Source: Chloroflexota bacterium (lineage in GTDB: Bacteria > Chloroflexota > UBA6077 > JACCZL01). Taken from it: a stretch of DNA of 64,000 nt. Where the stretch lies: positions 1 through 64,000 of the forward strand of contig JADZEM010000187.1 of assembly GCA_020850535.1 (NCBI GenBank). The letters are read 5' to 3'. The notes below the pieces were generated by a model. That model saw nothing but the letters and a program-made list of their open reading frames with translations, was not told where the DNA came from and made no database searches. Positions within the stretch are counted from its first letter, which is position 1, and the number at the start of each line of letters is the position of its first letter. Below are positions 16,988 through 26,611 of the stretch, piece by piece. The position numbers and the translations under genes are program-made.

Positions 16988-19534
16988 TCAGCAGGCCACC
17001 CCGGCGGTCGCGGCCTCGTCGGCGACCGCCAACGCTTCGACCATCACCTGATGGATCGCCAACGCACGCCCCGCCTCGCGGTTCACGTCGAGTGTTGACG
17101 GGTCCAGGTGCGTGCGAATGACCGCGAGCACCTCGTCCCGCGTGACGCGATTCACCGGGGCCAGCGTCGCCCCGAGGGCTTCTGCGACGGCCTCAACGCC
17201 GCCAAGGAGCCGGGCCGACCGGTCCGGCTGCCCGGTGAGCGCAGCCACCAGGGCCAGCGTGGTCAGGCTCGGGAGCAGGTACGCCCGGTCGCCCACCGCC
17301 CACATCGCTTCCAGGCCGGCCTTGAGCGCTACCGCCGACCGCTCCCGTTCGCCCAGCCGCAGCAGGGCGATACCGAGGTAGGTCTCGGCGACAGCGCCAA
17401 ACCGGATGTCGCCCAGCGCACGGAACTGCCGGACGCTTTCCTCGAGCACCGTCGCGGCCTGAGCGAAGTCCGACTGGTCTCGCGTGGCGGTGCCTCGATT
17501 GCCAAGGCATCGGCCCAGGTTGCACTTCGCCCAGGCGACGCCCCAGGCGTCACCCAGCAGCTCGTGCATCGCCATCCCATCGTCGAGCAGGAGATGAGCC
17601 GCGTCGAACGCCCCCTGGGCGCCGCGCGCCGCCCCCAGCCAGGTGATCGCAGCGGCGACGCCGGGAAGATCGTCAACCCCGCGCGCCGCATCAAGGCTCG
17701 CCCGCAGCTGCGTCGCGGCAGCCTCAAGATCGACTTGCCAGAACGCCAGGCGTCCAGCTCCGAGCAGGAGTCGGGCTCGCAAGTCGCCTGACAGTCGGCC
17801 GGCCATCGACATTGCGACACTGAACCAGTGCCGTCCCTCGCTCAGCGCTCCCCACACCTCCCACCATGGCGCCAGGGCGATGGCCAGGCGCGCAAGACGC
17901 GTCGCATCGCCGTGCCCGGCGGCCCAATGCAGTGCGACCCGGAGATTGTCCTGGTCGGCTGCGAGACGGCTCAGCCACCCGACCTGCGCTGGCCCGCGCA
18001 ATGCTGGCGCAGCCCGCTCCGCGAGCGCGAGGTACCAGTTCGCGTGGCGCGCGCGCACGGTTTCGCCATCGTCGCGGTGCGCGACGAGCTCGCCTGCATA
18101 CTGGCGTATGGGTTCCAACAATCGATAGCGCGTGGTCGCGGGCAGCCGTTCTACGACCACGAGCGACTTGTCGACAAGCCTCCCGAGCGTGGCGAGCGTG
18201 TCGAACGGCGGGCTGCCATACTCAGGCCGCGGCGCCTCGTGCGCGGTCGGAGAAGCCACCGTTCTGGACACGTCGCCGCGAACAACAGCCTCGGCGGCCT
18301 CCAGGTCGCAGCCGCCCGCGAACACGGCCAGCCGGCCAAAGACCACCTGGTCTGACGGCTCGAGCAGGTCGTAGCTCCAGTCCAGCGTGGCGCGCATCGT
18401 CCGCTGGCGGGCCGGGCCGGCCCGCGCACCGCCCACCAGCAGCCGGAAACAGTCGTCCAGGCGCGCGTCGAGCTGCTCGACAGCGAGTACCCCCACACGG
18501 GCCGCCGCCAGTTCGATGGCGAGCGGGATGCCGTCCAACCGCCGGCAAATGCTGGTGACGGCCACGGCGTTCTCGGGCGTGAGAGCGAAGCCCGGCTCGG
18601 CGGCTCGCGCCCGCTCCACGAACAATCTGACGGACGGATAGTCCGCCAGGACGTCGGGCGGGGCTGACCGCTCCGGGGTCTGGAGCGGCTCAACCCGCCA
18701 CCGCCGCTCCCCGGCCACGCGCAGCGGCTCGCGGCTCGTCGCAAGCATCACCAGCGAGGGGCAGGCCGTCAGCAAGCGCTCTGCCAGCGTTGCACACGCG
18801 TCTATCAGGTGCTCGCAATTGTCCAGCAGCAGCAGCAGGCGCTTCCGACGCAGAACCCCTCGCAGCGCATCGAGCAGCCGCGTGCCCAGCGCTTCACGCA
18901 CCCCGAGCGCCGCCGCAACCTCCACCGAGACCAGCGAGGGGTCGGCAATCGGACCCAGTTCCACCAGCCAGACGCCGTCGGCGAACAAGTCCGACAACGC
19001 CGCTGCCGCGTGAATCGCCAGCAGGGTCTTGCCGGACCCCCCGACGCCGGTCAGCGTCACCAGCCGCTCGTGTGCCGTCCCGATCAACCCTCGAATCGCC
19101 ACGAGGTCGGCCTCGCGCCCAAGCAGGCTGCTGAGCGGTCGAGGCAGATTGCCTTGAGATGATCCGGGCAACGCCACCAGCCCGCGATGCTGCCGAGCGG
19201 CAGCAAGCTCGGCCGGCGGACCGAGCGCGCTCTCGGCTGGGCCGACGTCCGCGAGCGCCCCATCGGACGCCATGCGTCGGCGACGACCGATGCGCCGTGG
19301 TGCTGGCGCCGCGGCGGCATCGAACTGGGTGCGCCGCTCCGGCGAGAGCTCCAACGCGTCGGCCAGTTGTCGCGCCGTGTCGGTCCGAGGCCGTGCGCCG
19401 TCTGCCTCGAAGGACTGAATGCTGCGGACGCTGACACTCGACCGCTCGGCCAGGGCTTCCTGAGTCAGGCCGAGCGCCAGTCGGCACGCGCGGAGGAGTC
19501 CCCCGAAGGACTCGACCTCGCTCGCCTTGTGCAT
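16988..19534 (-). CDS. XRE-HTH / NB-ARC ATPase / TPR regulator (STAND)
   Basis: This 848-aa protein has an N-terminal XRE helix-turn-helix (SFGGLLRACRLALGLTQEAL, then SVRSIQSFEADG). An NB-ARC ATPase follows, with Walker A TGVGGSGKTLLAI near residue 162 and Walker B LLLLLDNCEHL, then TPR-like helices to the C-terminus. I place the start at ATG 19534, which has GAGGGA about 7 nt upstream; a longer frame reaches 20296 but runs into the divergent MACPF gene and lacks homology there. It is divergent from the MACPF gene across 231 bp, so it is the obvious candidate regulator of that gene. The ligand is unknown. Confidence 0.88.
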   Translation of the reverse strand: MHKASEVESFGGLLRACRLALGLTQEALAERSSVSVRSIQSFEADGARPRTDTARQLADALELSPERRTQFDAAAAPAPRRIGRRRRMASDGALADVGPAESALGPPAELAAARQHRGLVALPGSSQGNLPRPLSSLLGREADLVAIRGLIGTAHERLVTLTGVGGSGKTLLAIHAAAALSDLFADGVWLVELGPIADPSLVSVEVAAALGVREALGTRLLDALRGVLRRKRLLLLLDNCEHLIDACATLAERLLTACPSLVMLATSREPLRVAGERRWRVEPLQTPERSAPPDVLADYPSVRLFVERARAAEPGFALTPENAVAVTSICRRLDGIPLAIELAAARVGVLAVEQLDARLDDCFRLLVGGARAGPARQRTMRATLDWSYDLLEPSDQVVFGRLAVFAGGCDLEAAEAVVRGDVSRTVASPTAHEAPRPEYGSPPFDTLATLGRLVDKSLVVVERLPATTRYRLLEPIRQYAGELVAHRDDGETVRARHANWYLALAERAAPALRGPAQVGWLSRLAADQDNLRVALHWAAGHGDATRLARLAIALAPWWEVWGALSEGRHWFSVAMSMAGRLSGDLRARLLLGAGRLAFWQVDLEAAATQLRASLDAARGVDDLPGVAAAITWLGAARGAQGAFDAAHLLLDDGMAMHELLGDAWGVAWAKCNLGRCLGNRGTATRDQSDFAQAATVLEESVRQFRALGDIRFGAVAETYLGIALLRLGERERSAVALKAGLEAMWAVGDRAYLLPSLTTLALVAALTGQPDRSARLLGGVEAVAEALGATLAPVNRVTRDEVLAVIRTHLDPSTLDVNREAGRALAIHQVMVEALAVADEAATAGVAC

Positions 19535-19765
19535 GTCCAGATCCCTCAGCCAGTGATCGAGCCCCGTTCGAGTCATACCAGGATCGTGCCGGACCCGCAA
19601 CTTCAGGCGATATCGGTGAATCGGCGGGTAACTCCGCGGGTTAGTCCGCGCCTCTGCGTGGTGCATCGCCCGGATCGGCCGTACGGTGAATGCGTGGAGA
19701 CCGTCGCGAGCATCGGTCGCGGCGACAGCGGAGCACACGCTCCAAGGACGAGGGGAGACACGCAA

Positions 19766-21349
19766 TTGCCAGACAACATTCAGGGACTGGAATTCCTCGG
19801 CATCTGCTACGACGTGTTGACCGCCGATCCGCTGAACCTCGGAGCCTCGGCGAAGGGCGTCAGCGCCATCGATGTTGCACGGGACGGCATTGAGACGTAC
19901 ACCCAGGGCGCATACTCCGTGCCGATCGGGGCGAGCCTCCGGTCGCCGTTCAACACCGAGGTCAAGACCTCGCGCACACTGATCCGCAACAGCTTCGACT
20001 TCCAGAACGAATTCTCCTCGACGCTCGAAGCAAGCGCCGGCCTGGGCGGCCTCTTCGAGTACAGCGCCAGCACCAGCTTCAAGGAGATCAGCTCGGTATC
20101 GGAGTCGCGGAAGAAGGTCTTCACCTATGTGACGGTCGCCGTTCAGAACCACATCGTGACGCTGGAGCTGGACGATCCTGCAAAGCTGCGTCTCGGCGCT
20201 GACTTTGCCCGGAGCGTCGCCGCGCTCCCGCCAAACCGCGCGACCGCCGAAGAGATCAAGGCGTACGGCGCGTTCGTCAGGAAGTTCGGGACGCACTTTG
20301 CTCGGCGCGTCGCGCTCGGCGGCATGGCCTACTCGCGGGTCAGCAGCGACGCCTCGTCAGTTACGTCGTCCAGAGAGAGGGAGGAGAGCTTCAAGGCGAA
20401 CGCCTCCCTGGAGATCGAGTCGTTCAAGGCCGGCGCCAGCGCCTCTGAGGCCCGGAATTCGGTGCAGAAGGTCGATCGCGACAACGAGCTCGACCGGACC
20501 CAACTGGTCTTCCGGGGTGGCATCGGAAGCACGCAGGAGATCGCCGACGACTGGTTCGCCGGCTTGACGGAGCGGCCCGCGCCCATTCCCAACGGCACCG
20601 AGCTGGAGCGGCTCTCGAATCTGCTGACCTCGGAGTTCTTCCCGAAGGACTCAGCCATCTCGGCCAGGCGGCAGGCACTCGATGCCGCGATCAGTCAGCA
20701 CATCATCGAGAACGGCGGGACGCTGGACGGCGTCATCCGCTACGGCGACAAGCTCGGGATGTGGTACGGCGGGTTTGACCACGCCCGTCAGGCGTTCGTG
20801 AATCTGGCGATGCGTGACCTCGTGTTCCACAACATGTCCGCGGTGCCGGGCAATGCACTGGTACCGGCCACACTGATGATTGTCGATCCGCGCCGGGGCG
20901 GCGACGCCGGCAGCCAGGAGCCGCAGGAAGTCAAGATCGGGTCGTCCGAGACGCCCGTCGCCATCCGCGTCGACAACGGCAAGTCCGGCCAGCAGCTTGG
21001 CTACCTGACGATGATGCAGGAGTGCACCGACAACCTCGGGCGCACCTACCGCCCGATTGGCATCACCGCCAACCCCGATCAGCCGACAGCCCGGTGGTCA
21101 TTGGGCCTCACCGACGGCCAGCGCCATGTGGTGGAACCTCGGGCGTCGCGCCCCCTGGTGTCCGGCGACTTCGTGGTGTCGTATCGACCGGATGAAGCGT
21201 CGGGGGGATTCTTCCGGATCTACGCCAATCAGCCTCATCAGACAGCAGACTATCCGCTCCACGTCCGGGCGTCCACCACCGACCCGATGTTCGGCGATGT
21301 CGAGAATCGGAACGCGTCCACCATTCAGATTCGCAAGATCGCGCCGTAG
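19766..21349 (+). CDS. MACPF/perforin-family pore-forming protein
   Basis: This 527-aa protein carries the MACPF signature YGAFVRKFGTHF at residues 167-178 (Y-x6-[FY]GTH[FY]). Before it are hydrophilic Ser/Thr-rich stretches that could become membrane hairpins (LEASAGLGGLFEYSASTSF), and after it a second such cluster. The C-terminal 200 residues look beta-rich and may bind a target. The start is probably TTG 19766 (AGGGGAG 8 nt upstream), giving MPDNIQGLEF; no signal peptide is visible, so export or release by lysis is unclear. Bacterial MACPF proteins are few and mostly of unknown role. The divergent STAND regulator and the small gene downstream form its context. Confidence 0.82.
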   Translation: MPDNIQGLEFLGICYDVLTADPLNLGASAKGVSAIDVARDGIETYTQGAYSVPIGASLRSPFNTEVKTSRTLIRNSFDFQNEFSSTLEASAGLGGLFEYSASTSFKEISSVSESRKKVFTYVTVAVQNHIVTLELDDPAKLRLGADFARSVAALPPNRATAEEIKAYGAFVRKFGTHFARRVALGGMAYSRVSSDASSVTSSREREESFKANASLEIESFKAGASASEARNSVQKVDRDNELDRTQLVFRGGIGSTQEIADDWFAGLTERPAPIPNGTELERLSNLLTSEFFPKDSAISARRQALDAAISQHIIENGGTLDGVIRYGDKLGMWYGGFDHARQAFVNLAMRDLVFHNMSAVPGNALVPATLMIVDPRRGGDAGSQEPQEVKIGSSETPVAIRVDNGKSGQQLGYLTMMQECTDNLGRTYRPIGITANPDQPTARWSLGLTDGQRHVVEPRASRPLVSGDFVVSYRPDEASGGFFRIYANQPHQTADYPLHVRASTTDPMFGDVENRNASTIQIRKIAP

Positions 21350-21418
21350 CACACCCGGGGCCAGTCAGTCCTCGGCCACGCCAGCGTGGCGAGGCTGAGG
21401 ACCAGGGAAACAGCAACG

Positions 21419-21811
21419 ATGGAGGTTGCCGGAGCCATGCGAAGGCACATCACGCTCGCAGAGCTGGAACAGCGCATTAGTCGACACACGATCAGGCGGC
21501 AGAACGAGGTCAATCTCGACGCAACCGACGACGGCAGGGCCGTGCAGTACATGGCGCTCCAGGACATCCTGCTGGTCGGCGATGGACACGGGGAGGTGCC
21601 GGGCTGGATCTCGATCTGTGACGACAATTCCGATCTGCTCGTCGGCAAGATCCGTGTCTCGAAGGGGCGAGGCCCCGATCCCGGCACGTTCACGGTCTCG
21701 GCCGACACCAAGGACAAGACCTTGCTCCAGGAGGTCGCTGGCGAGCTCCAGCAATTGTCGAAGAAGAAGATCAAGTTCGTGAAGCCCCAGGAAGCACGAG
21801 ACTGGAAGTAG
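21419..21811 (+). CDS. Hypothetical 130-aa protein downstream of MACPF gene
   Basis: This is a soluble, charged protein starting at ATG 21419, with AGGGA 9 nt upstream; an alternative start is ATG 21437. It begins MEVAGAMRRHITLAELEQRI and ends in a Lys-rich helix (LQQLSKKKIKFVKPQE). I recognise no family. It lies 69 bp after the MACPF gene on the same strand, so co-transcription is likely; an accessory or self-protection role is speculative. A weak inverted repeat (GGGCTGCC/GGCAGTCC) follows near 21823 and may end transcription. Confidence 0.65.
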   Translation: MEVAGAMRRHITLAELEQRISRHTIRRQNEVNLDATDDGRAVQYMALQDILLVGDGHGEVPGWISICDDNSDLLVGKIRVSKGRGPDPGTFTVSADTKDKTLLQEVAGELQQLSKKKIKFVKPQEARDWK

Positions 21812-21944
21812 CGCCACACAGGGCTGCCACGCTCGACGCGGCAGTCCGGTGAGGCTGTGCGGCGTCTGCCAGCCCGCCGCGTGGGGCCGATACGTCGGCC
21901 TCCCGCGGCAGCCAGCAGGCCATCCGGCCGGTGTGCCCGACCAG

Positions 21945-23120
21945 TCAGGTGTTCTGCCCCTGCAGGAACTCCAGCATCAGGCGGCTGACGGCCTCTGGTT
22001 GCTCTTGCTGGACCCAGTGGCCGGCCCCTTCCAGCAGGTGGATGCCGCGCAGATCGGTGCAGATCTCGTCGCGCATCGCCTCCAGCCGCCCGGCTCGCTG
22101 GTAGACGCCCCAGTCGCTGGTGCCGCTGACGAACAACGATGGCACGTCGATGGTGCGCCCGGCGTACAGGCGCAACTCGGCACTGAATGCCGGGTCCGTT
22201 TGCAGGCGGTACGAGTTGAGGCCGCCCTGGAACCCGGTGCGCGTGTACTCGTCAGAGCAGACGCGAAGCTCTTCCTCGGTCAGCCACTGGTTCGCGGCGA
22301 TCTCCTCGGACGTGGGCATGTCCAGGGCGACGTTCTCGGGCATCGTCTTGTCGAGGTCCAAGATGTAGTAGCGGGGCATCTTCGCAAGCTCGGCAGCGCT
22401 GAAGTCGGCCAGCGGGTGGGGATGGTTCCCCTTCCAGTCCGCACTCTTCACATGATAGTAGGCGCGCAGGAAATCGTGGATGCCCTGCTTCGCGTTGACC
22501 CACTCGTCGTTCGCCTCGCGCCGCGCGTTGTACCAGTGGTAGTGCTTGCGCGGTCGCGGCAGCGCCGCCAGGTCGTCATGGACGGTCGGGCCGGCCGGAG
22601 CCGGGGGCTTCGGCGGTTCGTTCGCCGTGTTGAAGGGGAACACCGGCGCGCCCTCGAACGGCGCCGTCATCAGCAGCATCGAGCGGAAGACGTCCGGGCG
22701 GATCAGCGTCGACCAGGCTGAGACTGCCGAGCCGAAATCGTGCCCCACGATCATCGCCACGCTGCGATACCCGAGTGCGTAGACCAGCCCGAGGGTGTCG
22801 CGCACACGCTCCATCGGCCGCCACGGCCAGAGGCTGTCGTCGAAGGTGACGTCGGTCCCGCCGCTGCGCCCGTAGCCACGATGATCCGGCGCGACGACGT
22901 GGTAGCCGGCGGCAGCCAGCGGCAACATCACCTTGCGCCAGCTGTACGCCAGCTCCGGATAGCCGTGCATCAGGAGCACCAGCGGCCGCCCAGGCTCCTC
23001 GAAGCCGGCCTCCAGCACGTGCATCGTGATGCCGTTGTTGTTGTCCACGAATCGGGAGCGTATCCCGACGGGAATGGTCGTCTGGCCGTAAGCAACATCG
23101 CCGTTGGCGGTTCCTGGCAT
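21945..23120 (-). CDS. Alpha/beta hydrolase, epoxide-hydrolase-like
   Basis: This 391-aa enzyme has the features of soluble epoxide hydrolases: oxyanion motif MHGYPELAYSW, APDHRGYGRSGG, the nucleophile elbow IVGHDFGSAVS with Asp rather than Ser, and the C-terminal catalytic His in EGAGHWVQQEQPE. The Asp nucleophile argues for epoxide hydrolase or haloalkane dehalogenase chemistry. The cap is Tyr-rich (HYHWYN, RAYYHV). The start is ATG 23120, with GGGAGGGG just upstream; the longer frame to 23354 is not needed. It is divergent from the phosphofructokinase gene. Confidence 0.85.
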   Translation of the reverse strand: MPGTANGDVAYGQTTIPVGIRSRFVDNNNGITMHVLEAGFEEPGRPLVLLMHGYPELAYSWRKVMLPLAAAGYHVVAPDHRGYGRSGGTDVTFDDSLWPWRPMERVRDTLGLVYALGYRSVAMIVGHDFGSAVSAWSTLIRPDVFRSMLLMTAPFEGAPVFPFNTANEPPKPPAPAGPTVHDDLAALPRPRKHYHWYNARREANDEWVNAKQGIHDFLRAYYHVKSADWKGNHPHPLADFSAAELAKMPRYYILDLDKTMPENVALDMPTSEEIAANQWLTEEELRVCSDEYTRTGFQGGLNSYRLQTDPAFSAELRLYAGRTIDVPSLFVSGTSDWGVYQRAGRLEAMRDEICTDLRGIHLLEGAGHWVQQEQPEAVSRLMLEFLQGQNT

Positions 23121-23407
23121 GGTCCCCTCCCTCGCGCGTCGAGCATACTGCGACTGTGCCCTGGTGCGTGTGGCGTCTACGACGCCGCTGACTCCTTGCA
23201 GCGTGCCGGTTGACCTGCTGAGCCGACTGCCGCCCGCATCGCGGCTGTCGCTGGGATTCTCGCGGCGAACTGTCGATCCACGGGCTGAAAGTCCCGGCCC
23301 CCGAGAGATTCTGCTCGCGAAGATCGGGACAATTGCCCCATGGTAGTCTTTCACAGTATCGCTACCATCCGTGGCAAACTGGTTCGCAAAGCCGGAGGGA
23401 CTCCACG

Positions 23408-24568
23408 ATGCGCGTCGGTATTTTGACGGGCGGCGGTGACGTGCCCGGGCTGAATCCCTGCATCAAGGCCGTGGTCACCCGAGCAGAAGAACGGGGCTGG
23501 GAAGTCGTCGGGATCCGGCGCGGGTGGGCCGGCCTGCTGCACTTCAATCCTGACGACGACGAAACCGCACGGAGCGAGTGGATCGGGCCGCTGACGCAGC
23601 GCAACGTTCGTACGATCGATCGGTACGGCGGCACCCATCTGCACACGTCGCGGACCAACCCGCAGCGTGTGCGGCCGGCCGAGGTGCCGGCCTTCCTGCA
23701 GTCCACCTTCACGCTGGCCGAGGGGGCGTCGCGCGTCGACTGTACGGCGCACGTCCTGCGCGTCCTCGACTACCTGGGCATCGACACGCTGATCCCCATC
23801 GGCGGCGACGACACCCTCTCGTTCGCGGCGCGCCTGCACGCCGAGGGCTTCCGGGTCGTCGCCATTCCGAAGACGATGGACAACGACGTCTTCGGCACCG
23901 ACTACTGCATCGGGTTCAGCACGGCGGTCACCCGAAGCGTGGACTTCATCCACGCGCTCCGCACCCCAACTGGCAGCCACGAGCGCATCGCCGTGGTCGA
24001 GCTGTTCGGGCGGAACAGCGGCGAGACGGCGCTGATCTCCGCGTACCTCGCCGACGTCGACCGGGCCATCATCAGCGAGGTGCCGTTCGACGTGGAGCGC
24101 CTGGCGAAGATGCTGCTCGAAGACCGCAAGCGGAATCCGAGCAACTACGCGATTGTCGCGATCTCCGAGGGCGCGTCGATGCTCGGCGGGCAGGTGGTCG
24201 AGTACGGCCAGGAGGATGCCTACGGACACCGCAAGCTCGGCGGCATCGGCACGATTGTCGGGGAGGCGATCCGCCAGCTCACTGGCGTGGACATCGTGAA
24301 CCAGCAGCTCGCCTACCTGATGCGGGCGGGCGCCCCCGACTCCCTTGACCGGATGGTTGCGACGTCGTTCGGCAGCCTCGCGGTCCAGCAGATCGAGCAA
24401 GGGCACAGCGGGCGGATGGTCGCGCTGCAGAACGGCGTCTACACGACCGTTCCCGTCGATACGCCGACGCAGGGCACCAAGCGCGTCGACGTGGGCGAGC
24501 TGTACGACTCGGAGCGGTACCGGCCGAAGATGGCGCACCTGCTCGGCAAGCCGATGTTCCTGTCCTGA
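23408..24568 (+). CDS. 6-phosphofructokinase, pyrophosphate-type signature
   Basis: This 386-aa protein belongs to the PfkA family ([20 protein letters not shown]). Two positions report the phosphoryl donor. IGGDDTLS at 131-138 has Asp where ATP enzymes have Gly (GGDGS). PKTMDND at 154-160 has Lys where ATP enzymes have Gly (PGTIDND). Both substitutions are the known marks of pyrophosphate-dependent enzymes. It would phosphorylate fructose 6-phosphate reversibly in glycolysis/gluconeogenesis. The start is ATG 23408, with GGAGGGA about 7 nt upstream. Gene neighbours do not explain its placement. Confidence 0.88.
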   Translation: MRVGILTGGGDVPGLNPCIKAVVTRAEERGWEVVGIRRGWAGLLHFNPDDDETARSEWIGPLTQRNVRTIDRYGGTHLHTSRTNPQRVRPAEVPAFLQSTFTLAEGASRVDCTAHVLRVLDYLGIDTLIPIGGDDTLSFAARLHAEGFRVVAIPKTMDNDVFGTDYCIGFSTAVTRSVDFIHALRTPTGSHERIAVVELFGRNSGETALISAYLADVDRAIISEVPFDVERLAKMLLEDRKRNPSNYAIVAISEGASMLGGQVVEYGQEDAYGHRKLGGIGTIVGEAIRQLTGVDIVNQQLAYLMRAGAPDSLDRMVATSFGSLAVQQIEQGHSGRMVALQNGVYTTVPVDTPTQGTKRVDVGELYDSERYRPKMAHLLGKPMFLS

Positions 24569-24610
24569 TAGCTCGTCAGGCGTCAATCGGGGGGCTCACT
24601 CAGTGCCCCT

Positions 24611-24720
24611 CGTCATCCCGACACCATTCGGCAAGCTCAGGGCAAGCTACGCGAGGAACGAGCAGCAGCCCATTATCCCGACCCCATTCGGCAAGCTCAG
24701 GGCAGGCTACGCGAGGAACG
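24611..24720. repeat. Two direct repeats of about 50 bp, 60-bp period
   Basis: 24611-24660 and 24671-24720 share the block CATTCGGCAAGCTCAGGGCA and then GCTACGCGAGGAACG, with about four differences in 50 bp, at an exact 60-bp period. A third, altered start (ATCCCGACC...GCGAGGAACG) begins the foldback that follows. This is intergenic repeat DNA between the phosphofructokinase gene and mutL. Two units with degenerate spacers are not a CRISPR array. Confidence 0.8.
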
Positions 24721-24731
24721 AAGCACCATCT

Positions 24732-24837
24732 CGTCATCCCGACCGAAGCGAGGAACGAGCGGAGGGATCTTCCCCGTTGTGGCTACGTGAGGAAGATCCC
24801 TCGACGTCGTTCGCAGGCTCACGTCGCTCGGGATGAC
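24732..24837. repeat. REP-like foldback element
   Basis: Outer arms GTCATCCCGA (near 24734) and TCGGGATGAC (24828-24837) and inner arms GAGGGATCTTCC (24762-24773) and GGAAGATCCCTC (24791-24802) are perfect reverse complements. The whole can fold into a long stem. Sequences of this type are scattered through Chloroflexota and other high-GC genomes as non-coding repeats, possibly mobilised by REP-type transposases. It lies downstream of two convergent genes and could also end transcription. Confidence 0.75.
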
Positions 24838-24847
24838 ACGGTAGCAG

Positions 24848-24922
24848 CAGGGCGACTGCATGTGCGTTGGTGTTCCGATACCGTCGTGAGACGCGCCGTC
24901 GGGGCATTCAAGCCCCGACGGC
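24848..24922. repeat. Interspersed repeat copy 1 with perfect hairpin (also possible terminator)
   Basis: The element begins CAGGGCGACTGCATGTGC and ends in a perfect hairpin, GCCGTCGGGGC (24895-24905), 6-nt loop, GCCCCGACGGC (24912-24922). Related copies lie at 29415-29471 and 32601-32660. It sits 30 bp beyond the mutL stop and could serve as the mutSL terminator, but no T-run follows. Confidence 0.7.
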
Positions 24923-24952
24923 GCTGCTCGACCCCGTCGTGATGCTCACTGC

Positions 24953-26611
24953 TCAGGTGGGCCGGCCGAACTCGCGGGCAAGCTGGTGGTGCGAGAGCAA
25001 GATCGCCGTCGGGCGGCCATGCGAGCAGACGTGGCACAGCTCGGCTTCGCCAAGCTGCTCCAGCAGGCCGAGCATCTCTTCTGTCGAGAGCGAGTCGCCA
25101 GCCCGCACCGCCCCATGGCAGGCGTAGAGCGTCGCGAGGCGATGTCGCCAGTCAGTCGGCGGCGCTTCGTCCGCGATGCTCTCCAGCGCCGAGCGCAGCA
25201 TGCCGAACGGATCGCCAGAAGCCAGACCCTCCGCCAGCGCGCGGGCAAGCTCGGCCGGCACGGCCCGCACCAGCAGCGTGTCGTCTCCGAACGGCTCGGC
25301 GGTGTAGCCGAGCGCATCGATCTCATCCAGGTGATCCCGCGCAACGGCCGCCACGCGCGACGGCAGCGAGAGCGTCAACGGCTCCAGCAGCAACTGGCGG
25401 CTCTCGCCATCGTGGCCGCCGCGTTCGATCTGCTCCAGCAGCACCCGCTCGTGGGCGGCGTGCTGATCGACCAGGTAGACGCCGGCCCGCCCCTCGGCGA
25501 TGATGTACGTCGCGCCGGCCTGACCAAGCACCCGCAGCCCTGAGGTCCAGGCCTCGCCATCATCGCCGCTCGCGCCCTCGTCGTCCGCCGCCAGAAGGCT
25601 GGTGGGGCGTGGGCCGATCTGGCCAGACAGCGTGCGACGGATCGCCCGCTGGACCGCGCCGAACACGGCCCGCTCATGGATGAGGCGGACCTCGCTCTTG
25701 CGTGGATGGACGTTGACGTCCACATCGCCGGGCGGCACCCAGATGTCGAGCACGGCGATGGGAAATCGCCCAACCTGCACCAGGGTGCGGTACGCTTCGT
25801 CTACGGCGTAGCCGAGCGCGCGACTCTGGACCCATCGGCCGTTGACCAGCAGCGTCAGGCCGGCCCGGGTCGGCAGCGTGGCCGTGCCCCAGCCCAGGCA
25901 GCCGCGCACCTCGACCAGACCGCGCCCGTCCTCGACGTCGGGCACGATGCTGACCAGTTGCCCAGCCACGCGCTTGCCGTGGACGGCGACCACCGCCGCC
26001 TCAAGGTCGCCGTCGCCGAGCGTCTCAAGCACCTGCCGCCCGTCGAGCTTGACGATGAAAGCGATGCCCGGTCGGCTCAGGGCCACGTTCGTCATGTGCC
26101 CGACGATCTGGCCGTTCTCGCCGGTCCTGCCGCGCAGGAACTTCCGGCGGGCCGGCAGATCGCCGAACAGGTTGCGGACCGACATCGTGGTGCCGGGCTG
26201 GCGGGTGGCCGGCGTCGGCTCGGCGCGCGTGCCGCCACGAATCTGGAGCAGCCACCCGTGCGGCTCATCGAGCGTGCGCGTCAGGCAGTCCAGGTCTGCC
26301 ACTGCCGCCACGCTCGGCAGCGCCTCGCCCCGAAATCCCAACGTGGCGATACGCTCAAGGTCGGCGTCCGTCGTCAGCTTGCTGGTGGCGTGCCGCTCGA
26401 AGGCGAGCGGCAAGTCGGCCACGTCGATGCCGCCGCCATCGTCGGCGATCCGGATCAGGTCGAGGCCGCCACCCTCGATCTCGACGACGATTCGCCGCGC
26501 GCCGGCGTCGATGGCGTTCTCGACCAGCTCTTTGACGACGGACGCGGGCCGCTCGACCACCTCGCCGGCCGCGATCCGCGCCGCGATGGCGGGCGGCAGC
26601 TTGCGAATCAT
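24953..26611 (-). CDS. mutL: DNA mismatch repair protein MutL (endonuclease type)
   Basis: This 552-aa protein has GHKL ATPase motifs at the N-terminus: VVERPASVVKELVENAIDAGA, RIADDGGGI and TLGFRGEALPSV. The C-terminal domain has the metal-dependent nicking motif DQHAAHERVLLE, which fits DQHA-x2-E-x4-E, plus the supporting CHGAVRAGD and CSHGRPT. It is therefore the self-nicking MutL found in bacteria without MutH. The ATG (26611) overlaps the mutS stop by 4 bp, so it is the second gene of a mutS-mutL operon. Confidence 0.97.
   Translation of the reverse strand: MIRKLPPAIAARIAAGEVVERPASVVKELVENAIDAGARRIVVEIEGGGLDLIRIADDGGGIDVADLPLAFERHATSKLTTDADLERIATLGFRGEALPSVAAVADLDCLTRTLDEPHGWLLQIRGGTRAEPTPATRQPGTTMSVRNLFGDLPARRKFLRGRTGENGQIVGHMTNVALSRPGIAFIVKLDGRQVLETLGDGDLEAAVVAVHGKRVAGQLVSIVPDVEDGRGLVEVRGCLGWGTATLPTRAGLTLLVNGRWVQSRALGYAVDEAYRTLVQVGRFPIAVLDIWVPPGDVDVNVHPRKSEVRLIHERAVFGAVQRAIRRTLSGQIGPRPTSLLAADDEGASGDDGEAWTSGLRVLGQAGATYIIAEGRAGVYLVDQHAAHERVLLEQIERGGHDGESRQLLLEPLTLSLPSRVAAVARDHLDEIDALGYTAEPFGDDTLLVRAVPAELARALAEGLASGDPFGMLRSALESIADEAPPTDWRHRLATLYACHGAVRAGDSLSTEEMLGLLEQLGEAELCHVCSHGRPTAILLSHHQLAREFGRPT

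Noticed and set aside
19535-20296. Upstream extension of the XRE-STAND frame
   Set aside because: It overlaps the divergent MACPF gene and promoter; the HTH domain and a good ribosome binding site support the start at 19534.
24611-24720. CRISPR array
   Set aside because: Only two 50-bp units at a 60-bp period with near-constant 10-bp joins, no unique spacers and no cas genes.
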